DNA from: Candidatus Omnitrophota bacterium
Lineage (GTDB): Bacteria > Omnitrophota > Gorgyraeia > Gygaellales > Profunditerraquicolaceae
Length of the DNA: 64,000 nucleotides
Direction: 5' to 3'
Assembly: GCA_023229385.1 (NCBI GenBank)
Contig: JALNZI010000001.1
Span: 148,781-212,780 of the forward strand
Part shown: one piece after another, positions 46,818 to 56,022 of the stretch
Numbering within the stretch: position 1 is the first letter of the stretch
Layout of the letters: every line of letters begins with the position of its first letter
Notes under the pieces: model-generated
The model's input: the letters and a program-made list of their open reading frames with translations, nothing else
Told to the model about the DNA's origin: nothing
Databases searched by the model: none
Translations under genes and position numbers: made by a program

Positions 46818-47321
46818 ATGAAGAAACTGATTTTAAGTATTTTAATTCTATTAGCTACTCAAGTATTTTCAAGCTCACCTAAAATACCTGCAAATTTTGC
46901 ATATATGGGTAATAATGATGGGATTATTACTTATTATGATTCATCTGATTTAGATATTCATGCAAAAGTAAATACAGAAGATTCGACATATCATGTATAT
47001 GTTTGGATAGCTAATTTAATTAATAATAGTGAAACGCATCATAAAGATTTATTGGTTATTACTAATGATGAGATTGTTTGCAAAGTATCTGGTAAATCTA
47101 TTATATCTGGAATACCTTATATTACTTGCGATAATTTAACTTTCAATGTATTATCAGGATCAGCTTGCTTATACTCAAAAAACAAGATGCCTAAATGCGA
47201 TATAGTTATTGACAAGAATACTAATGATGTAATAATCCCTGGATCATTAATGTGGCAATGGTGGCCTGTAATGTCAATTAAAGGACTACTTAGCCTAGCT
47301 AAAACAATACCTGTTGAATAA
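46818..47321 (+). CDS. exported protein (167 aa)
   Basis: Signal peptide MKKLILSILILLATQVFSSS. The mature part is a small beta domain with four cysteines (IVCKVSG, ITCDN, SACLYSK, PKCDI), suggesting two disulphides. AGGAG before the ATG. Unknown envelope role. Confidence 0.7.
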   Translation: MKKLILSILILLATQVFSSSPKIPANFAYMGNNDGIITYYDSSDLDIHAKVNTEDSTYHVYVWIANLINNSETHHKDLLVITNDEIVCKVSGKSIISGIPYITCDNLTFNVLSGSACLYSKNKMPKCDIVIDKNTNDVIIPGSLMWQWWPVMSIKGLLSLAKTIPVE

Positions 47322-47331
47322 GGAGCGCAAT

Positions 47332-47853
47332 ATGAAATATGATCCAAAACTGTCAAGATATGCTATAAAATATCTGTATAAGAATAAAGAGACTGGTAAG
47401 TTATTTGGCCCGATTAAAGATTTTGAATATAAAGTTGGGAAATGGTGTACTATTAAAGGCAAAGTAAAAGCATGTGAAAATGGATTCCATGTTCCATCTT
47501 ATAATGATATATTCTTAGAAAATTATTCATGGTATGATGAATATGCTAAACGTAATGATTATCAAGTTAATGACTTAATAATTGCATTAGTTGAAGTGAG
47601 CGGATATTTATCTAACACAAGTTATGGTTATTGCCATTTAGATACTGGCAAAATAGCATTTAAAAGAATTAAAATAATTAAAGAAATAACGATTGATATA
47701 TCTTCATTGCCATTGGAAGGTGAAGGTTCAAGATGGGCCGCTATTCTTAATATAGTAAATAAATTGAATAAAAAATATCGTACAATTTATCATGAAGATT
47801 TTGACAAATATGTTTTTACTAATAGACTTAATAATACATATCTAATCAAATGA
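47332..47853 (+). CDS. GFH-motif paralogue 6 (173 aa)
   Basis: Core VKACENGFHVPSYNDIF, a longer insertion, LVEVSGYLS and KIAFKRIKIIKEI. The end RTIYHEDF..TYLIK is shared with the 40207 remnant. AAGGAG 6 nt before the ATG. Confidence 0.72.
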   Translation: MKYDPKLSRYAIKYLYKNKETGKLFGPIKDFEYKVGKWCTIKGKVKACENGFHVPSYNDIFLENYSWYDEYAKRNDYQVNDLIIALVEVSGYLSNTSYGYCHLDTGKIAFKRIKIIKEITIDISSLPLEGEGSRWAAILNIVNKLNKKYRTIYHEDFDKYVFTNRLNNTYLIK

Positions 47854-48296
47854 ATAATAATATGACTGAAGCCGATGCTTTTTTGGAAAAATATGACATT
47901 AATCGCTCAATTAGAGGATTGATTAGTGATATTAATTGGTTAAATATCACTAATAATTCTAAGGAATATTTGGAAACTAGACTTCCAGAAATAAGTGAAA
48001 AATTCAATAAAGCTATTGATGATCTGCAAAAATTAAGAATAGAATTGATTAGCAAATGGGCTACTGAATCGGGTCTATCTTTTTCTATTGAAGTATCTGA
48101 ATATGAATGGTTTTATTATGCAGATGCTAAAGAAACTCCAATGTGCATAATTAAAGATAAGGGTTTTAGATATATTAATGGAAAACTAGTTAATCAGCCA
48201 TTAACCGATAGGTGGATGGTAAGTAAAACAGTTGATGGATTAAAATATATAGTAAGCCACAAAATATTACCATTAAGTAAAATGTCAAAGGAGTAA
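47850..48296 (+). CDS. hypothetical helical protein (148 aa)
   Basis: MNNNMTEADAFLEKYDINRS.. with helices up to residue 70, then SFSIEVSEYEWFYYAD. ATGA overlap. Unknown. Confidence 0.63.
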   Translation: MNNNMTEADAFLEKYDINRSIRGLISDINWLNITNNSKEYLETRLPEISEKFNKAIDDLQKLRIELISKWATESGLSFSIEVSEYEWFYYADAKETPMCIIKDKGFRYINGKLVNQPLTDRWMVSKTVDGLKYIVSHKILPLSKMSKE

Positions 48297-48299
48297 ATC

Positions 48300-49154
48300 A
48301 TGAGTCTTCAGAAATTAGAAAATGAAATTCTAGATAAATTAGAATCATATATAAAACATTTTAAGCCTGAAATTTTAGATAAGAGCCAATTTGTAATAAT
48401 TGCAGATATTGATGACATATTAGTTGGAAATTTTACAAATATTAGGGCTGAAGTTTTATATAGAATTAATTATGTATTAGTTTTCAAATATGATTCGGAT
48501 ATATATTCGGTTAATATTAATACGGGTATAGATATTAGTGAGGCACTTCTTTGGAGTAATTATGGGGTGCGCTTTATTGAGAATAATAAAGTAGCAATTG
48601 GATTTAGTAATTATGATGTTAGGGAGGCTATATACTTTGATGGGCCTACTTATTATAATGTAGATATTAAGAATATTATTAAGATATACGAAGATGAAAT
48701 TAGTAGAGGATTTATTACTAATATTAATTTAAATAATTGCTCAATTTATGAAGAACGTATTGATAAATTTACTAGTCATGAAGATATGATTAATAAATTT
48801 ACCATTGAAACTAGTTTATTAAAAAATCATACAGTAACTCAAGTTGAATTTTTTAATGTAAATGGTTTGAATTATATTGGCTATCTGTTTGTAAATGGAT
48901 GGGATTATATTTGTAGAGTAGTTAAATTACATTTAGATAATTTTGAATATGAAGATATTGATAGCGATGGTGATTTAATTCCAATTAATGACTTTATTTC
49001 AGCTATTGAAGAAGGATTACTATTACCAAGTGATGGGTTTGGAATGGTATGTAGTTCCACTCAAATGAGCAATATTGAAATAAGCCCCCTATTAAAATAT
49101 ACTAAAATTAAATTTCCAGATTGGGCTAAGTCAATTTGCTGGTATAATAGATAA
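48300..49154 (+). CDS. hypothetical protein (284 aa)
   Basis: MSLQKLENEILDKLESYIKH..; mixed alpha/beta, acidic, with VLVFKYDSDIYSVNINTG and VEFFNVNGLNYIGYLFVNGW. AAAGGAG before the ATG. No motif recognised. Confidence 0.65.
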   Translation: MSLQKLENEILDKLESYIKHFKPEILDKSQFVIIADIDDILVGNFTNIRAEVLYRINYVLVFKYDSDIYSVNINTGIDISEALLWSNYGVRFIENNKVAIGFSNYDVREAIYFDGPTYYNVDIKNIIKIYEDEISRGFITNINLNNCSIYEERIDKFTSHEDMINKFTIETSLLKNHTVTQVEFFNVNGLNYIGYLFVNGWDYICRVVKLHLDNFEYEDIDSDGDLIPINDFISAIEEGLLLPSDGFGMVCSSTQMSNIEISPLLKYTKIKFPDWAKSICWYNR

Positions 49155-49366
49155 TGATTGATGTCACAAATTATCCTCAATTACTTGCCAAAGAATTAGC
49201 AGGTAAAGTTGATTTTATGAAATGCAATTTATGCAAAGGCATTGGATATATAAATTACGAAGATGAAGGAAATGATATAATTTCAGGTGAGAGTAAAAAT
49301 CTTAATAGAATAAATAAAGAGTGTTCAAATTGTGAAGGTTTGGGATTTGTAGTAAAGGAGTTTTAA
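49154..49366 (+). CDS. DnaJ-type zinc-finger small protein (70 aa)
   Basis: KCNLCKGIGYI and ECSNCEGLGFV are two CxxCxGxG repeats as in the DnaJ cysteine-rich domain, enough for one zinc ion. No J domain. It may bind protein or act as a redox/metal adaptor. Confidence 0.68.
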   Translation: MIDVTNYPQLLAKELAGKVDFMKCNLCKGIGYINYEDEGNDIISGESKNLNRINKECSNCEGLGFVVKEF

Positions 49367-49367
49367 A

Positions 49368-49808
49368 ATGAGTAAAAAATGCTATGCAATTAAATTTTTA
49401 ACTAATGATGGCAATGGCCCTTATTATGAATATGATTTATCTGGGAATTGGAATGTTACAGATAGTGATAGAACTGTTTGCTGTTGCCGCTATGGATTGC
49501 ATGCTTGTTTAATTACATCTTTATCATATTATTATCGTGATACTAGCCGGCGTTCAAAAAATAGGGCATTTATTGTAGAATTAGGCGGGCGCATTGATAT
49601 AGATATTGATTCACCTAACGACCAGACTGCTAAAATAGCGGCTGAAAAGATGAGATTTATTGGCGAGATTCCTTTGGTATATTTAAGATTTAAAGGAATT
49701 TCTGATTTTATTAATAAAATTAAAATTTATTTTATTGCTAAAACATATGGAGTGCTAAATGTTAAACAAGCTAAAAAATTACCTACATTAATTGAAGTAG
49801 AAGAATGA
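49368..49808 (+). CDS. GFH-motif paralogue 7 (146 aa)
   Basis: Core VCCCRYGLHACLITSLSYYY, RAFIVELGGRIDI and KIAAEKMRFIGEI. Very close in plan to the 57985 protein. GGAG precedes the ATG. Confidence 0.72.
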   Translation: MSKKCYAIKFLTNDGNGPYYEYDLSGNWNVTDSDRTVCCCRYGLHACLITSLSYYYRDTSRRSKNRAFIVELGGRIDIDIDSPNDQTAKIAAEKMRFIGEIPLVYLRFKGISDFINKIKIYFIAKTYGVLNVKQAKKLPTLIEVEE

Positions 49809-49810
49809 TA

Positions 49811-49909
49811 ATGAGTACACTACATGATCAAGTTTATGATGAATTTATAAAAATCTTACTTAATAGAGGGTTAGGATTCAAGCTAGGCAAAGAGAGCGCA
49901 AAGGTTTAG
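49811..49909 (+). CDS. possible small protein (32 aa)
   Basis: MSTLHDQVYDEFIKILLNRG.. ends KESAKV. Weak ribosome site GAAGAA. Fits the gene spacing. Confidence 0.35.
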   Translation: MSTLHDQVYDEFIKILLNRGLGFKLGKESAKV

Positions 49910-49944
49910 TGGTTGAATTTTAATTATTTTTTAATTATATTTTA

Positions 49945-50145
49945 ATGATGAAGCATCTCACCCGAAGCCAGCTTGAAGCCCTATCAACTCCAACTCTTTT
50001 AGCTTATAAAAGAGATCGCATACCTTCTAAAATTATTAATAAAACTGATGTTAGTATGTATGAAACCCATTGTCATATTAAAGAAATATTAACCATTAGA
50101 AAACAAGTTAATCTAGAGGAAATAGATTCATGCCATTTGAATTAA
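49945..50145 (+). CDS. small phage-type protein (66 aa)
   Basis: LTRSQLEALSTPTLLAYKRD then a helix ending KEILTIRKQVN. The STxxLLAYKR...IKExLxxRE layout is common in small phage hypotheticals. No Shine-Dalgarno seen; two adjacent ATGs (49945, 49948). Confidence 0.65.
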   Translation: MMKHLTRSQLEALSTPTLLAYKRDRIPSKIINKTDVSMYETHCHIKEILTIRKQVNLEEIDSCHLN

Positions 50146-50654
50146 GCGCAATAATATATGGAGTATTTGGTATATTTAATGGGCTACTTGTTGCCATTTT
50201 AATTAATAAAGGATACAAAGAATATCCAAATAAGTATAGTTTAATTATAAGCTATACTTTATATGTATTAGGTGGATTTATTTCATCTGCAATATTATTT
50301 CTTCAAATATTAGCTAGTGATACTGAAGCAATTCAGAGCTTTAAAGGTAAGATAAGTTCAAAACATCTTTGCGATTATAGATATTGCTTAAATCATAAAG
50401 TAGGTAATTATATTTGGGATTTAAATGTTAATGATATATTAATTGTAGACGATGTTGAATATGTATTAGTAACTAAAGATAATGTGTTTTTTGATTATCC
50501 AATTCCAGGCGTTAATACTTGGTTTTATACTTTTGATAATAATTATAAAATAGATAATAGCGATTGGTTTACTTTGGCAATAGATGACAAAGAAAAGCGA
50601 ATTACTATGGCAATGCCTTCTTGCTTAATTGATGAACAGGATGATGATGACTAA
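50130..50654 (+). CDS. membrane protein (174 aa)
   Basis: Two N-terminal helices (AIIYGVFGIFNGLLVAILIN and LIISYTLYVLGGFISSAILF) followed by a soluble domain of about 110 residues. Overlaps both neighbours. Confidence 0.65.
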   Translation: MPFELSAIIYGVFGIFNGLLVAILINKGYKEYPNKYSLIISYTLYVLGGFISSAILFLQILASDTEAIQSFKGKISSKHLCDYRYCLNHKVGNYIWDLNVNDILIVDDVEYVLVTKDNVFFDYPIPGVNTWFYTFDNNYKIDNSDWFTLAIDDKEKRITMAMPSCLIDEQDDDD

Positions 50655-51414
50655 TACAATTAATAACTATGTTGAAGAATTAATTAAAGCTAGAATTACT
50701 TCTAGAATTAAGCACATTGAATTAGCTAAAATAATGGATATTCTAGGAGTAACATCATTATATATTTGTGGTAATTCATTAAATGCTGAAGTCCCAAATG
50801 ATTATGATATATATTTACTAGAAGATGATTCATTTCGCTTGCATGATTTAAGCTCTAATGAATTATTTAAAGTTAAAATAGAGAAAATTGGATACAAAAT
50901 TACTAGTAGCACTAAAAATGCAGTAACTTTAAAAAATAATTCAGTTATATTACAAATCTGTTTATATCATAAACCTACTTTAAAAGAATTAGTTGATTCA
51001 TTTGATTTTACATATTGCCAAGTTGGAGTAGAAGTATCGTTTGATTGGCTTAATGTTTTAAATATATCTGATGAATATTTTACTTTTGGATATTTGGAAT
51101 TCTTAACATCTAGAGTAACACATTACACGGGATCGGAATATCCAATTTCTTCATTATTGAGATTATTTAAGGTTAAAGATAAAGGATATTTACCTGGAAA
51201 TTTACATATACGTGAATTAATTACAATATTGATTGAAATTGTAGAACGTGGATTTGATGATTATGATGATTTTAAGGATCAACTTGATGCAATTGATTTA
51301 GGATTATTATCTGAAGATTTAAATAGCATTGATAAAAATAATTTATTGAAGTTATTTATTTTAATGGGGAAAGATAAGGAATCGGTTGAAGCCAGCAAAG
51401 AATTTCTTGAATAG
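50647..51414 (+). CDS. nucleotidyltransferase-like protein (255 aa)
   Basis: LYICGNSLNAEVPNDYDIYL near residues 38-57 gives GNS...D-x-D, the usual catalytic opening of polymerase-beta-type nucleotidyltransferases, and ISDEYF plus the SFDFTYCQVGVEV strand (a third acid) follow. The helical second half fits a fingers or cap domain. The substrate cannot be told. One of three in-phase ATGs is used. Confidence 0.6.
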   Translation: MTNTINNYVEELIKARITSRIKHIELAKIMDILGVTSLYICGNSLNAEVPNDYDIYLLEDDSFRLHDLSSNELFKVKIEKIGYKITSSTKNAVTLKNNSVILQICLYHKPTLKELVDSFDFTYCQVGVEVSFDWLNVLNISDEYFTFGYLEFLTSRVTHYTGSEYPISSLLRLFKVKDKGYLPGNLHIRELITILIEIVERGFDDYDDFKDQLDAIDLGLLSEDLNSIDKNNLLKLFILMGKDKESVEASKEFLE

Positions 51415-51555
51415 AGCTTGATTTTAGCCCTTTAGAATGGATAATTTTATGCTTCCAAAGAACTGCTCCACCCAGCTATTAAGGTGCTTTAAAAGGCTTA
51501 AATTTTTAATTACATTTAGGTTTTAGAAGCCCACCTCAGTTCAAAAGGAAACAAA

Positions 51556-52404
51556 TTGACTCTCACAGAAAAAATTAAATCATTCTATTCAGGTTGGACT
51601 AACTTGGATTTTGATGATTTTGTTAAGATATTTACTCTAATTTTTTTGCCCTTTACTGCAATTGCGACATTCATTCATCTGCAATTCCGTATGGCTACAA
51701 AAGTTGTAAATACTTGTAGCAATACTAGTATTTCATTAATTGGAATAGCTCCGGTTGAAATAGCTAATTTAATATTCAGCCTTTGGTTTGGTATGGTAAT
51801 TGCACTTATCTTATCAGTACTATTGTTTATCGCTAAAGAAATAGTGGGAGCAGTTGGAGAGCTGTTTGGCGTTAATGATCCTCCAAAAGAAAAAGAAGAA
51901 AATTTTAATTATGTTATTCCAAATACTACTTCAAGATTGACTAGATTAGGTAGAGTTATTAGATATTATGCTAAAAAAGTTTTATATACTTCATTAATAC
52001 ATCCTGGGCTAATTTGTATGGAAGGTTACCTCTTATTAGTAGTTTTTGGATTGCTTGGATGGTTCTTACCAATTGATACTTGCTTAAATACTGAGGGCAA
52101 ACAGCTAGCTAAACTAGGCGACTTATTCGCATTGTTATTCTTAGGTGTAGGTGCCATTTATTTAATAGCAAAATTAGATATATATAATAATATTGTAAAG
52201 AAATTGCCAGCTAATGTATTTAAGTCATTGTCAGATTTTTGGTTTTATATTGATATTATTGTTGATTTTGAGAAGGAAACTCGATATGATTTATTTAAAG
52301 ATCCAATTGAGAATGTTTGCAAAAAATATGATGATTTAATAATTACCACATGTCCACATATGCTTCTGTTAGTAATCAGACAAATACTTGGGCAATTAGA
52401 TTAA
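51556..52404 (+). CDS. membrane protein (282 aa, TTG start)
   Basis: Four hydrophobic helices: IFTLIFLPFTAIATFIHLQF, VEIANLIFSLWFGMVIALIL, LLLVVFGLLGWFLP and LFALLFLGVGAIYLIA; long soluble loop between 2 and 3. AAAGGA 6 nt before TTG. The 51415-51555 spacer holds no gene. Confidence 0.63.
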   Translation: MTLTEKIKSFYSGWTNLDFDDFVKIFTLIFLPFTAIATFIHLQFRMATKVVNTCSNTSISLIGIAPVEIANLIFSLWFGMVIALILSVLLFIAKEIVGAVGELFGVNDPPKEKEENFNYVIPNTTSRLTRLGRVIRYYAKKVLYTSLIHPGLICMEGYLLLVVFGLLGWFLPIDTCLNTEGKQLAKLGDLFALLFLGVGAIYLIAKLDIYNNIVKKLPANVFKSLSDFWFYIDIIVDFEKETRYDLFKDPIENVCKKYDDLIITTCPHMLLLVIRQILGQLD

Positions 52405-52631
52405 ATCAAGACAATATAAATCTATCTTCATTTAGCTATCATAAAGATGGCTGCAAACAGGTATACATCAAATATGATAAGTTTGATGATATTGCTCATA
52501 TTATTAACTCAGTTGCTATTCTATTTGAATCAATGATAAAAGAAGACTTAGGTCCAAGTAATAAAAAGGCTATTGATTCTATCAATGAACCTGAATATTC
52601 AAATCCACATACCGAGGATAATAACTCATGA
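52350..52631 (+). CDS. hypothetical protein (93 aa)
   Basis: MSTYASVSNQTNTWAIRLNQ.., then KQVYIKYDKFDDIAHIINSV. Overlaps 55 bp with the upstream gene; start context is poor. Its own stop overlaps the 52628 start. Confidence 0.55.
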   Translation: MSTYASVSNQTNTWAIRLNQDNINLSSFSYHKDGCKQVYIKYDKFDDIAHIINSVAILFESMIKEDLGPSNKKAIDSINEPEYSNPHTEDNNS

Positions 52632-52867
52632 AAAATCTAATCGCTTTAATGCTGTTAAGTTTGGCTCTAGTTGGCTGTGCTGAATCTAAATCAATTAATA
52701 ACAAAGTAATTCCTCCTTATGGATTGTTCAATGAACAAGCTGAAAAAGTCCCAGGAGTTGTATATGAAATTAGTGCTCCTGATATTATCGTAGCTATTAT
52801 ATTCTGCGAAACAATTGTAGTTCCAGTGTATATTTTTGGTTGGGATATGTATCAGCCTGTTAGGTAA
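52628..52867 (+). CDS. small lipoprotein (79 aa)
   Basis: Lipobox LALVGC-AES, cysteine at residue 17, and one C-terminal helix DIIVAIIFCETIVVPVYIFG ending GWDMYQPV. The two-anchor layout and the ETIVVP..GW element are known to me from small phage lipoproteins of unknown function. Confidence 0.7.
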   Translation: MKNLIALMLLSLALVGCAESKSINNKVIPPYGLFNEQAEKVPGVVYEISAPDIIVAIIFCETIVVPVYIFGWDMYQPVR

Positions 52868-52870
52868 AAT

Positions 52871-53557
52871 ATGGTATATAATAAATCGTTCATTAAAATT
52901 GATGGAGTAGTTGTCAAAAACTACTCCTTTACTTATAAACAAGTATTAACTTGTTACAATAAAACATTTTTACAAACTAATGAAGCTAGTGCGCTTAGGT
53001 GTAAAGTATCTCCATTTGAAAGATTAATTCTTATTTGCGATGGTGCTAAACAACCTAGTCCTATCAAGCCTAGTGTATGGCGAATCGGTGATGAATATTG
53101 GCAAAATGAATTTCATATAACTTTTTCAGATATTAAGACTGGGAATTATATTGCGAAATTTGATTTAGAGTATTTTTATTTTACTCCAAGTGAATTAAAT
53201 TTGGATATGATAATTAATGCTGATCTATTGAAAAAAATCAAGCTTCGGGCTAAATCATTTAGATTAAATGAAGAAATATTACATAGATTATATGTCAGGA
53301 TTGAATTGTATTTTAATAATACTAAAGCTAATGGCTATATCGGAGCTAATGAATGGATAATGTTTATTGCGCATGGAGCATATCCTGTATTTTTTAAAGA
53401 TGTTAAAAAATACAATGAATTTTTAGAAGAGATATTAGTTAAATCTAAAAATGGAGATAATTCCAATAAATATAGCTATTTTAATGTTACCCCAACTATT
53501 TTACAATTATTCAAAAAATATAAATTTGTAGAAAAGGCTGAATATGTTAAGCAATAA
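52871..53557 (+). CDS. hypothetical protein (228 aa)
   Basis: MVYNKSFIKIDGVVVKNYSF..; mixed fold, DLEYFYFTPSELNLDMII and ANEWIMFIAHGAYPVFF. No motif. Probably coupled to the following gene of similar length. Confidence 0.63.
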   Translation: MVYNKSFIKIDGVVVKNYSFTYKQVLTCYNKTFLQTNEASALRCKVSPFERLILICDGAKQPSPIKPSVWRIGDEYWQNEFHITFSDIKTGNYIAKFDLEYFYFTPSELNLDMIINADLLKKIKLRAKSFRLNEEILHRLYVRIELYFNNTKANGYIGANEWIMFIAHGAYPVFFKDVKKYNEFLEEILVKSKNGDNSNKYSYFNVTPTILQLFKKYKFVEKAEYVKQ

Positions 53558-54230
53558 ATATCCTAAAGGTTCATTTGATCGCACCCAACCATATGAATGC
53601 CATATGAAGGTAATACAATATGATGGAATAGATATAAAAATATTTGATAATGTGCCTTTTAAACAACGCTCATTTTATAACTGCTTATATGATGGAGGAT
53701 TAGAATTTAATATATCATATTCTCCACATGAAATTAATACAGTTATTCATGTATTTGGAAATCCTGAATCATATCTTGTTGAAAATAATGATACTTATGT
53801 ATTAGCAATTATTACTAATATTGATGCCAAAGTTCAACAAATTAATATGCTTAAAGTTGCGTTAATTAATACTTATATTCAAAGTATATTAGATAAAGCT
53901 AAAATAATTAATAGTAATATTACTAAACATAGTAAAATGTGCAATGAAGTCTTTAATAAAAATCTATTTAATGAATATAATAAGCTATTTAAATTAGGTA
54001 GCAAAGTTAGGATAAACATTAAACATTCTGAAAAAATAGAGCCCTGGCTTATTAAAGAATTATGTGGAGCAACTGGTACAATTTCAGAAATTATAAATAT
54101 TGAAGATATTAATGAAGATGAAATAATGCCTTGGGATCTATATTCAAGATATTATGTTAAATTAGATGCAAGAACTAAGTTCGATAAAACAGAAATGTAT
54201 TTTGATGCAATTGATTTAGAATTAATTTAG
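53544..54230 (+). CDS. hypothetical protein (228 aa)
   Basis: MLSNKYPKGSFDRTQPYECH..; the C-terminal 60 residues (GSKVRINIKHSEKI...LCGATGTISEI) look like a KOW/SH3-type beta domain. Unknown. Confidence 0.63.
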   Translation: MLSNKYPKGSFDRTQPYECHMKVIQYDGIDIKIFDNVPFKQRSFYNCLYDGGLEFNISYSPHEINTVIHVFGNPESYLVENNDTYVLAIITNIDAKVQQINMLKVALINTYIQSILDKAKIINSNITKHSKMCNEVFNKNLFNEYNKLFKLGSKVRINIKHSEKIEPWLIKELCGATGTISEIINIEDINEDEIMPWDLYSRYYVKLDARTKFDKTEMYFDAIDLELI

Positions 54231-54243
54231 TTATAATTAATGC

Positions 54244-54411
54244 ATGTACAATTCAATTACGATAGTTAGTGAAGAAATTATTCAAGATCGTATTAAAACA
54301 TTTAGATTAGAAGGTAGTGCTAAATTGCATGAAATCTTTAAAAAACAGATTAAATTAGGCACTATCATTTATCCTCCTCATATCTCTACTAGTGGAGATG
54401 GTAAATGGTAG
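54244..54411 (+). CDS. small protein (55 aa)
   Basis: MYNSITIVSEEIIQDRIKTF.., ends HISTSGDGKW. Overlaps the 54405 start. No ribosome site; TTATAATT lies 6 nt before the ATG, a weak late-promoter match. Confidence 0.5.
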   Translation: MYNSITIVSEEIIQDRIKTFRLEGSAKLHEIFKKQIKLGTIIYPPHISTSGDGKW

Positions 54412-54629
54412 GTAATACTGATATTATTAAAATATCCAAAAAAGATTTAAGTAGGCTAATTTACGAAGCTTATAAATCAGGTTGGGATAATAGTAATGAT
54501 AATAGAGATGAATTTTATGGAATGAATTATTATCCACCTATTAAAGGGATTAATGATTTTTTTAATGAATCTAAAATATGTGAAAAATTAAAATACTTAT
54601 TAAAAAATAATAAAGGCATTGTTACATGA
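54405..54629 (+). CDS. hypothetical protein (74 aa)
   Basis: MVGNTDIIKISKKDLSRLIY..; short helical protein with an aromatic middle (EFYGMNYYPPIKG). GGAGATG near the start. Unknown. Confidence 0.58.
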   Translation: MVGNTDIIKISKKDLSRLIYEAYKSGWDNSNDNRDEFYGMNYYPPIKGINDFFNESKICEKLKYLLKNNKGIVT

Positions 54630-54838
54630 AATATTCAAATATATTAATAGCTATTGCTTCAATTAGCGTTGGATTAATTATAGCTAAGAAAATTAAATTA
54701 CCTATTATTTCTACTCTTAGATTTAAGAAGCCTTCAAAAGAAGAAAAGGCTGCATTAGAAATTCATGGAGTTGATATTAAAAAAATGCAGGATGAAATTT
54801 TTGAGTATGAAATTAATATAGCAAAGAAAAACATATGA
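54626..54838 (+). CDS. single-pass membrane protein (70 aa)
   Basis: One helix (NILIAIASISVGLIIAK) then a Lys/Glu helical tail. Overlaps both neighbours (ATGA). Confidence 0.6.
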   Translation: MKYSNILIAIASISVGLIIAKKIKLPIISTLRFKKPSKEEKAALEIHGVDIKKMQDEIFEYEINIAKKNI

Positions 54839-55224
54839 ATGATGAGTTTATTGAATATCTTAGTAAAATATATGGAAAATTATATATAGATAGACTATTA
54901 GATACTCAATCATTTAATTTTTATGACAGCGCTAAATCATTTGAATTTAGTAATATTTTTAAGTGTATTAGTAAAATTAATATTATATGGAAATGTCTTA
55001 ATGTTGATTTAGAATTGGTTCAATTATTTAGACGAAATTTACGTGATAATTTTAGATGCTATAGATATGTATATGATGATAATTCTAAGAATGGCAAATT
55101 AATTGATTATAAATTTGAAATCAATAATGAACTAGTGTGTGAAACCAATCCTAGAAAATCTATCATAAATCTAGATGTTGACAGGTTAAATTCATTTATT
55201 AATAATTATAAGTTCACTAAATAA
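54835..55224 (+). CDS. hypothetical protein (129 aa)
   Basis: MNDEFIEYLSKIYGKLYIDR..; helical, many Phe/Tyr/Asn. Ends the overlapping chain. Unknown. Confidence 0.6.
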   Translation: MNDEFIEYLSKIYGKLYIDRLLDTQSFNFYDSAKSFEFSNIFKCISKINIIWKCLNVDLELVQLFRRNLRDNFRCYRYVYDDNSKNGKLIDYKFEINNELVCETNPRKSIINLDVDRLNSFINNYKFTK

Positions 55225-55276
55225 TATTTGTTAGAATTTACACAGTGCAAGTAGCACAAAAAAAGGAAAAAATATA

Positions 55277-55513
55277 ATGAGTATGTTTAAATTAGTCCCA
55301 GCTTTAGCTCTTAGTCTCGGCATGACTTTCGCCCTTGGTGCATGCCAGAAGAACGCTGTAGTGGCTGGAACCGATAGCACTAAGGTTGACAGCGTTAAAG
55401 TGGATACTGCTAATACAGATACTACTAAGGTAGATACTTCCAAGGTAGTAGCCAAGAAGGATACAACTAAAGCCGTTAAATCTGCTAAAGTTGTTAAAGC
55501 TGCTAAAAAGTAA
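55277..55513 (+). CDS. T-K-V-D-repeat lipoprotein (78 aa)
   Basis: Signal with ALGAC lipobox (cysteine 23), then repeats of D-S/T-x-K-V-D-(S/T) and a Lys/Ala-rich C-terminus (KAVKSAKVVKAAKK) that could bind cell wall or DNA. G+C-rich, host-like codons. AAAGGA site. Own terminator at 55538. Host-derived by appearance. Confidence 0.72.
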   Translation: MSMFKLVPALALSLGMTFALGACQKNAVVAGTDSTKVDSVKVDTANTDTTKVDTSKVVAKKDTTKAVKSAKVVKAAKK

Positions 55514-55537
55514 TTAAATAATTAAAGTTATTTAATT

Positions 55538-55566
55538 GAGCCTCTAAGTAATTAGAGGCTTTTTTG
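55538..55566 (+). terminator. rho-independent terminator
   Basis: GCCTCTAA/TTAGAGGC 8-bp stem then T6 on the plus strand. Confidence 0.88.
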
Positions 55567-55953
55567 TTAGAATAATTTCTTATTAGTAACTAAATTAAGG
55601 GCTGAAATTAATTTAGCTTTTTTAACAATTATTTCACTTCCACCAGTGGCCGCATCTTGTTCATTTGGATCGCCTTTAACTAAATCAGATATTATATGAT
55701 ATTCATAAGTTAAAAGTAATGAAGGCAAATCACTTTCATCTTCTGGTTCAGAATAGTAATAATCTGTAGCAAATTTAGGGCTAGTTGCCAAATACATATT
55801 TCCAGTTGCTATTGAATTTTTTCTTAATGGATATTTTACAGTATTATCAGCTAGGCTAAGTGCATCTTTGCCATCAAATAATACAACCTTATATCCATAT
55901 CTAATATCATTATTGCTCTCTTCATATAAACAGTCATTGTATAGAAGTTTCAT
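55567..55953 (-). CDS. tagged ADP-ribosyltransferase-like protein (128 aa)
   Basis: Tag MKLLYNDCLYE at 1-11. Then YKVVLFDGKDALSLADN, GNMYLATSPKFATDYYYS near 51-68 and GGSEIIVKKAKLI. The (A/T)xSPKFA element is shared with the 59030 protein (VTLSPKFAVEHA) and sits where ADP-ribosyltransferases have their central Ser/Thr strand. No clear ExE; activity uncertain. Late promoter without ribosome site. Confidence 0.58.
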   Translation of the reverse strand: MKLLYNDCLYEESNNDIRYGYKVVLFDGKDALSLADNTVKYPLRKNSIATGNMYLATSPKFATDYYYSEPEDESDLPSLLLTYEYHIISDLVKGDPNEQDAATGGSEIIVKKAKLISALNLVTNKKLF

Positions 55954-55959
55954 AATTAA

Positions 55960-55967
55960 TATTTATA
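55960..55967 (-). promoter_or_regulatory. T4-late-like promoter TATAAATA
   Basis: Perfect TATAAATA on the minus strand, 6-nt spacer TTAATT, ATG at 55953; no Shine-Dalgarno. Confidence 0.7.
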
Positions 55968-56022
55968 TACTCTGAGGCCCAAAAAACTTTACGAGTATTT
56001 TTAATTTAATTATTACTAAGAT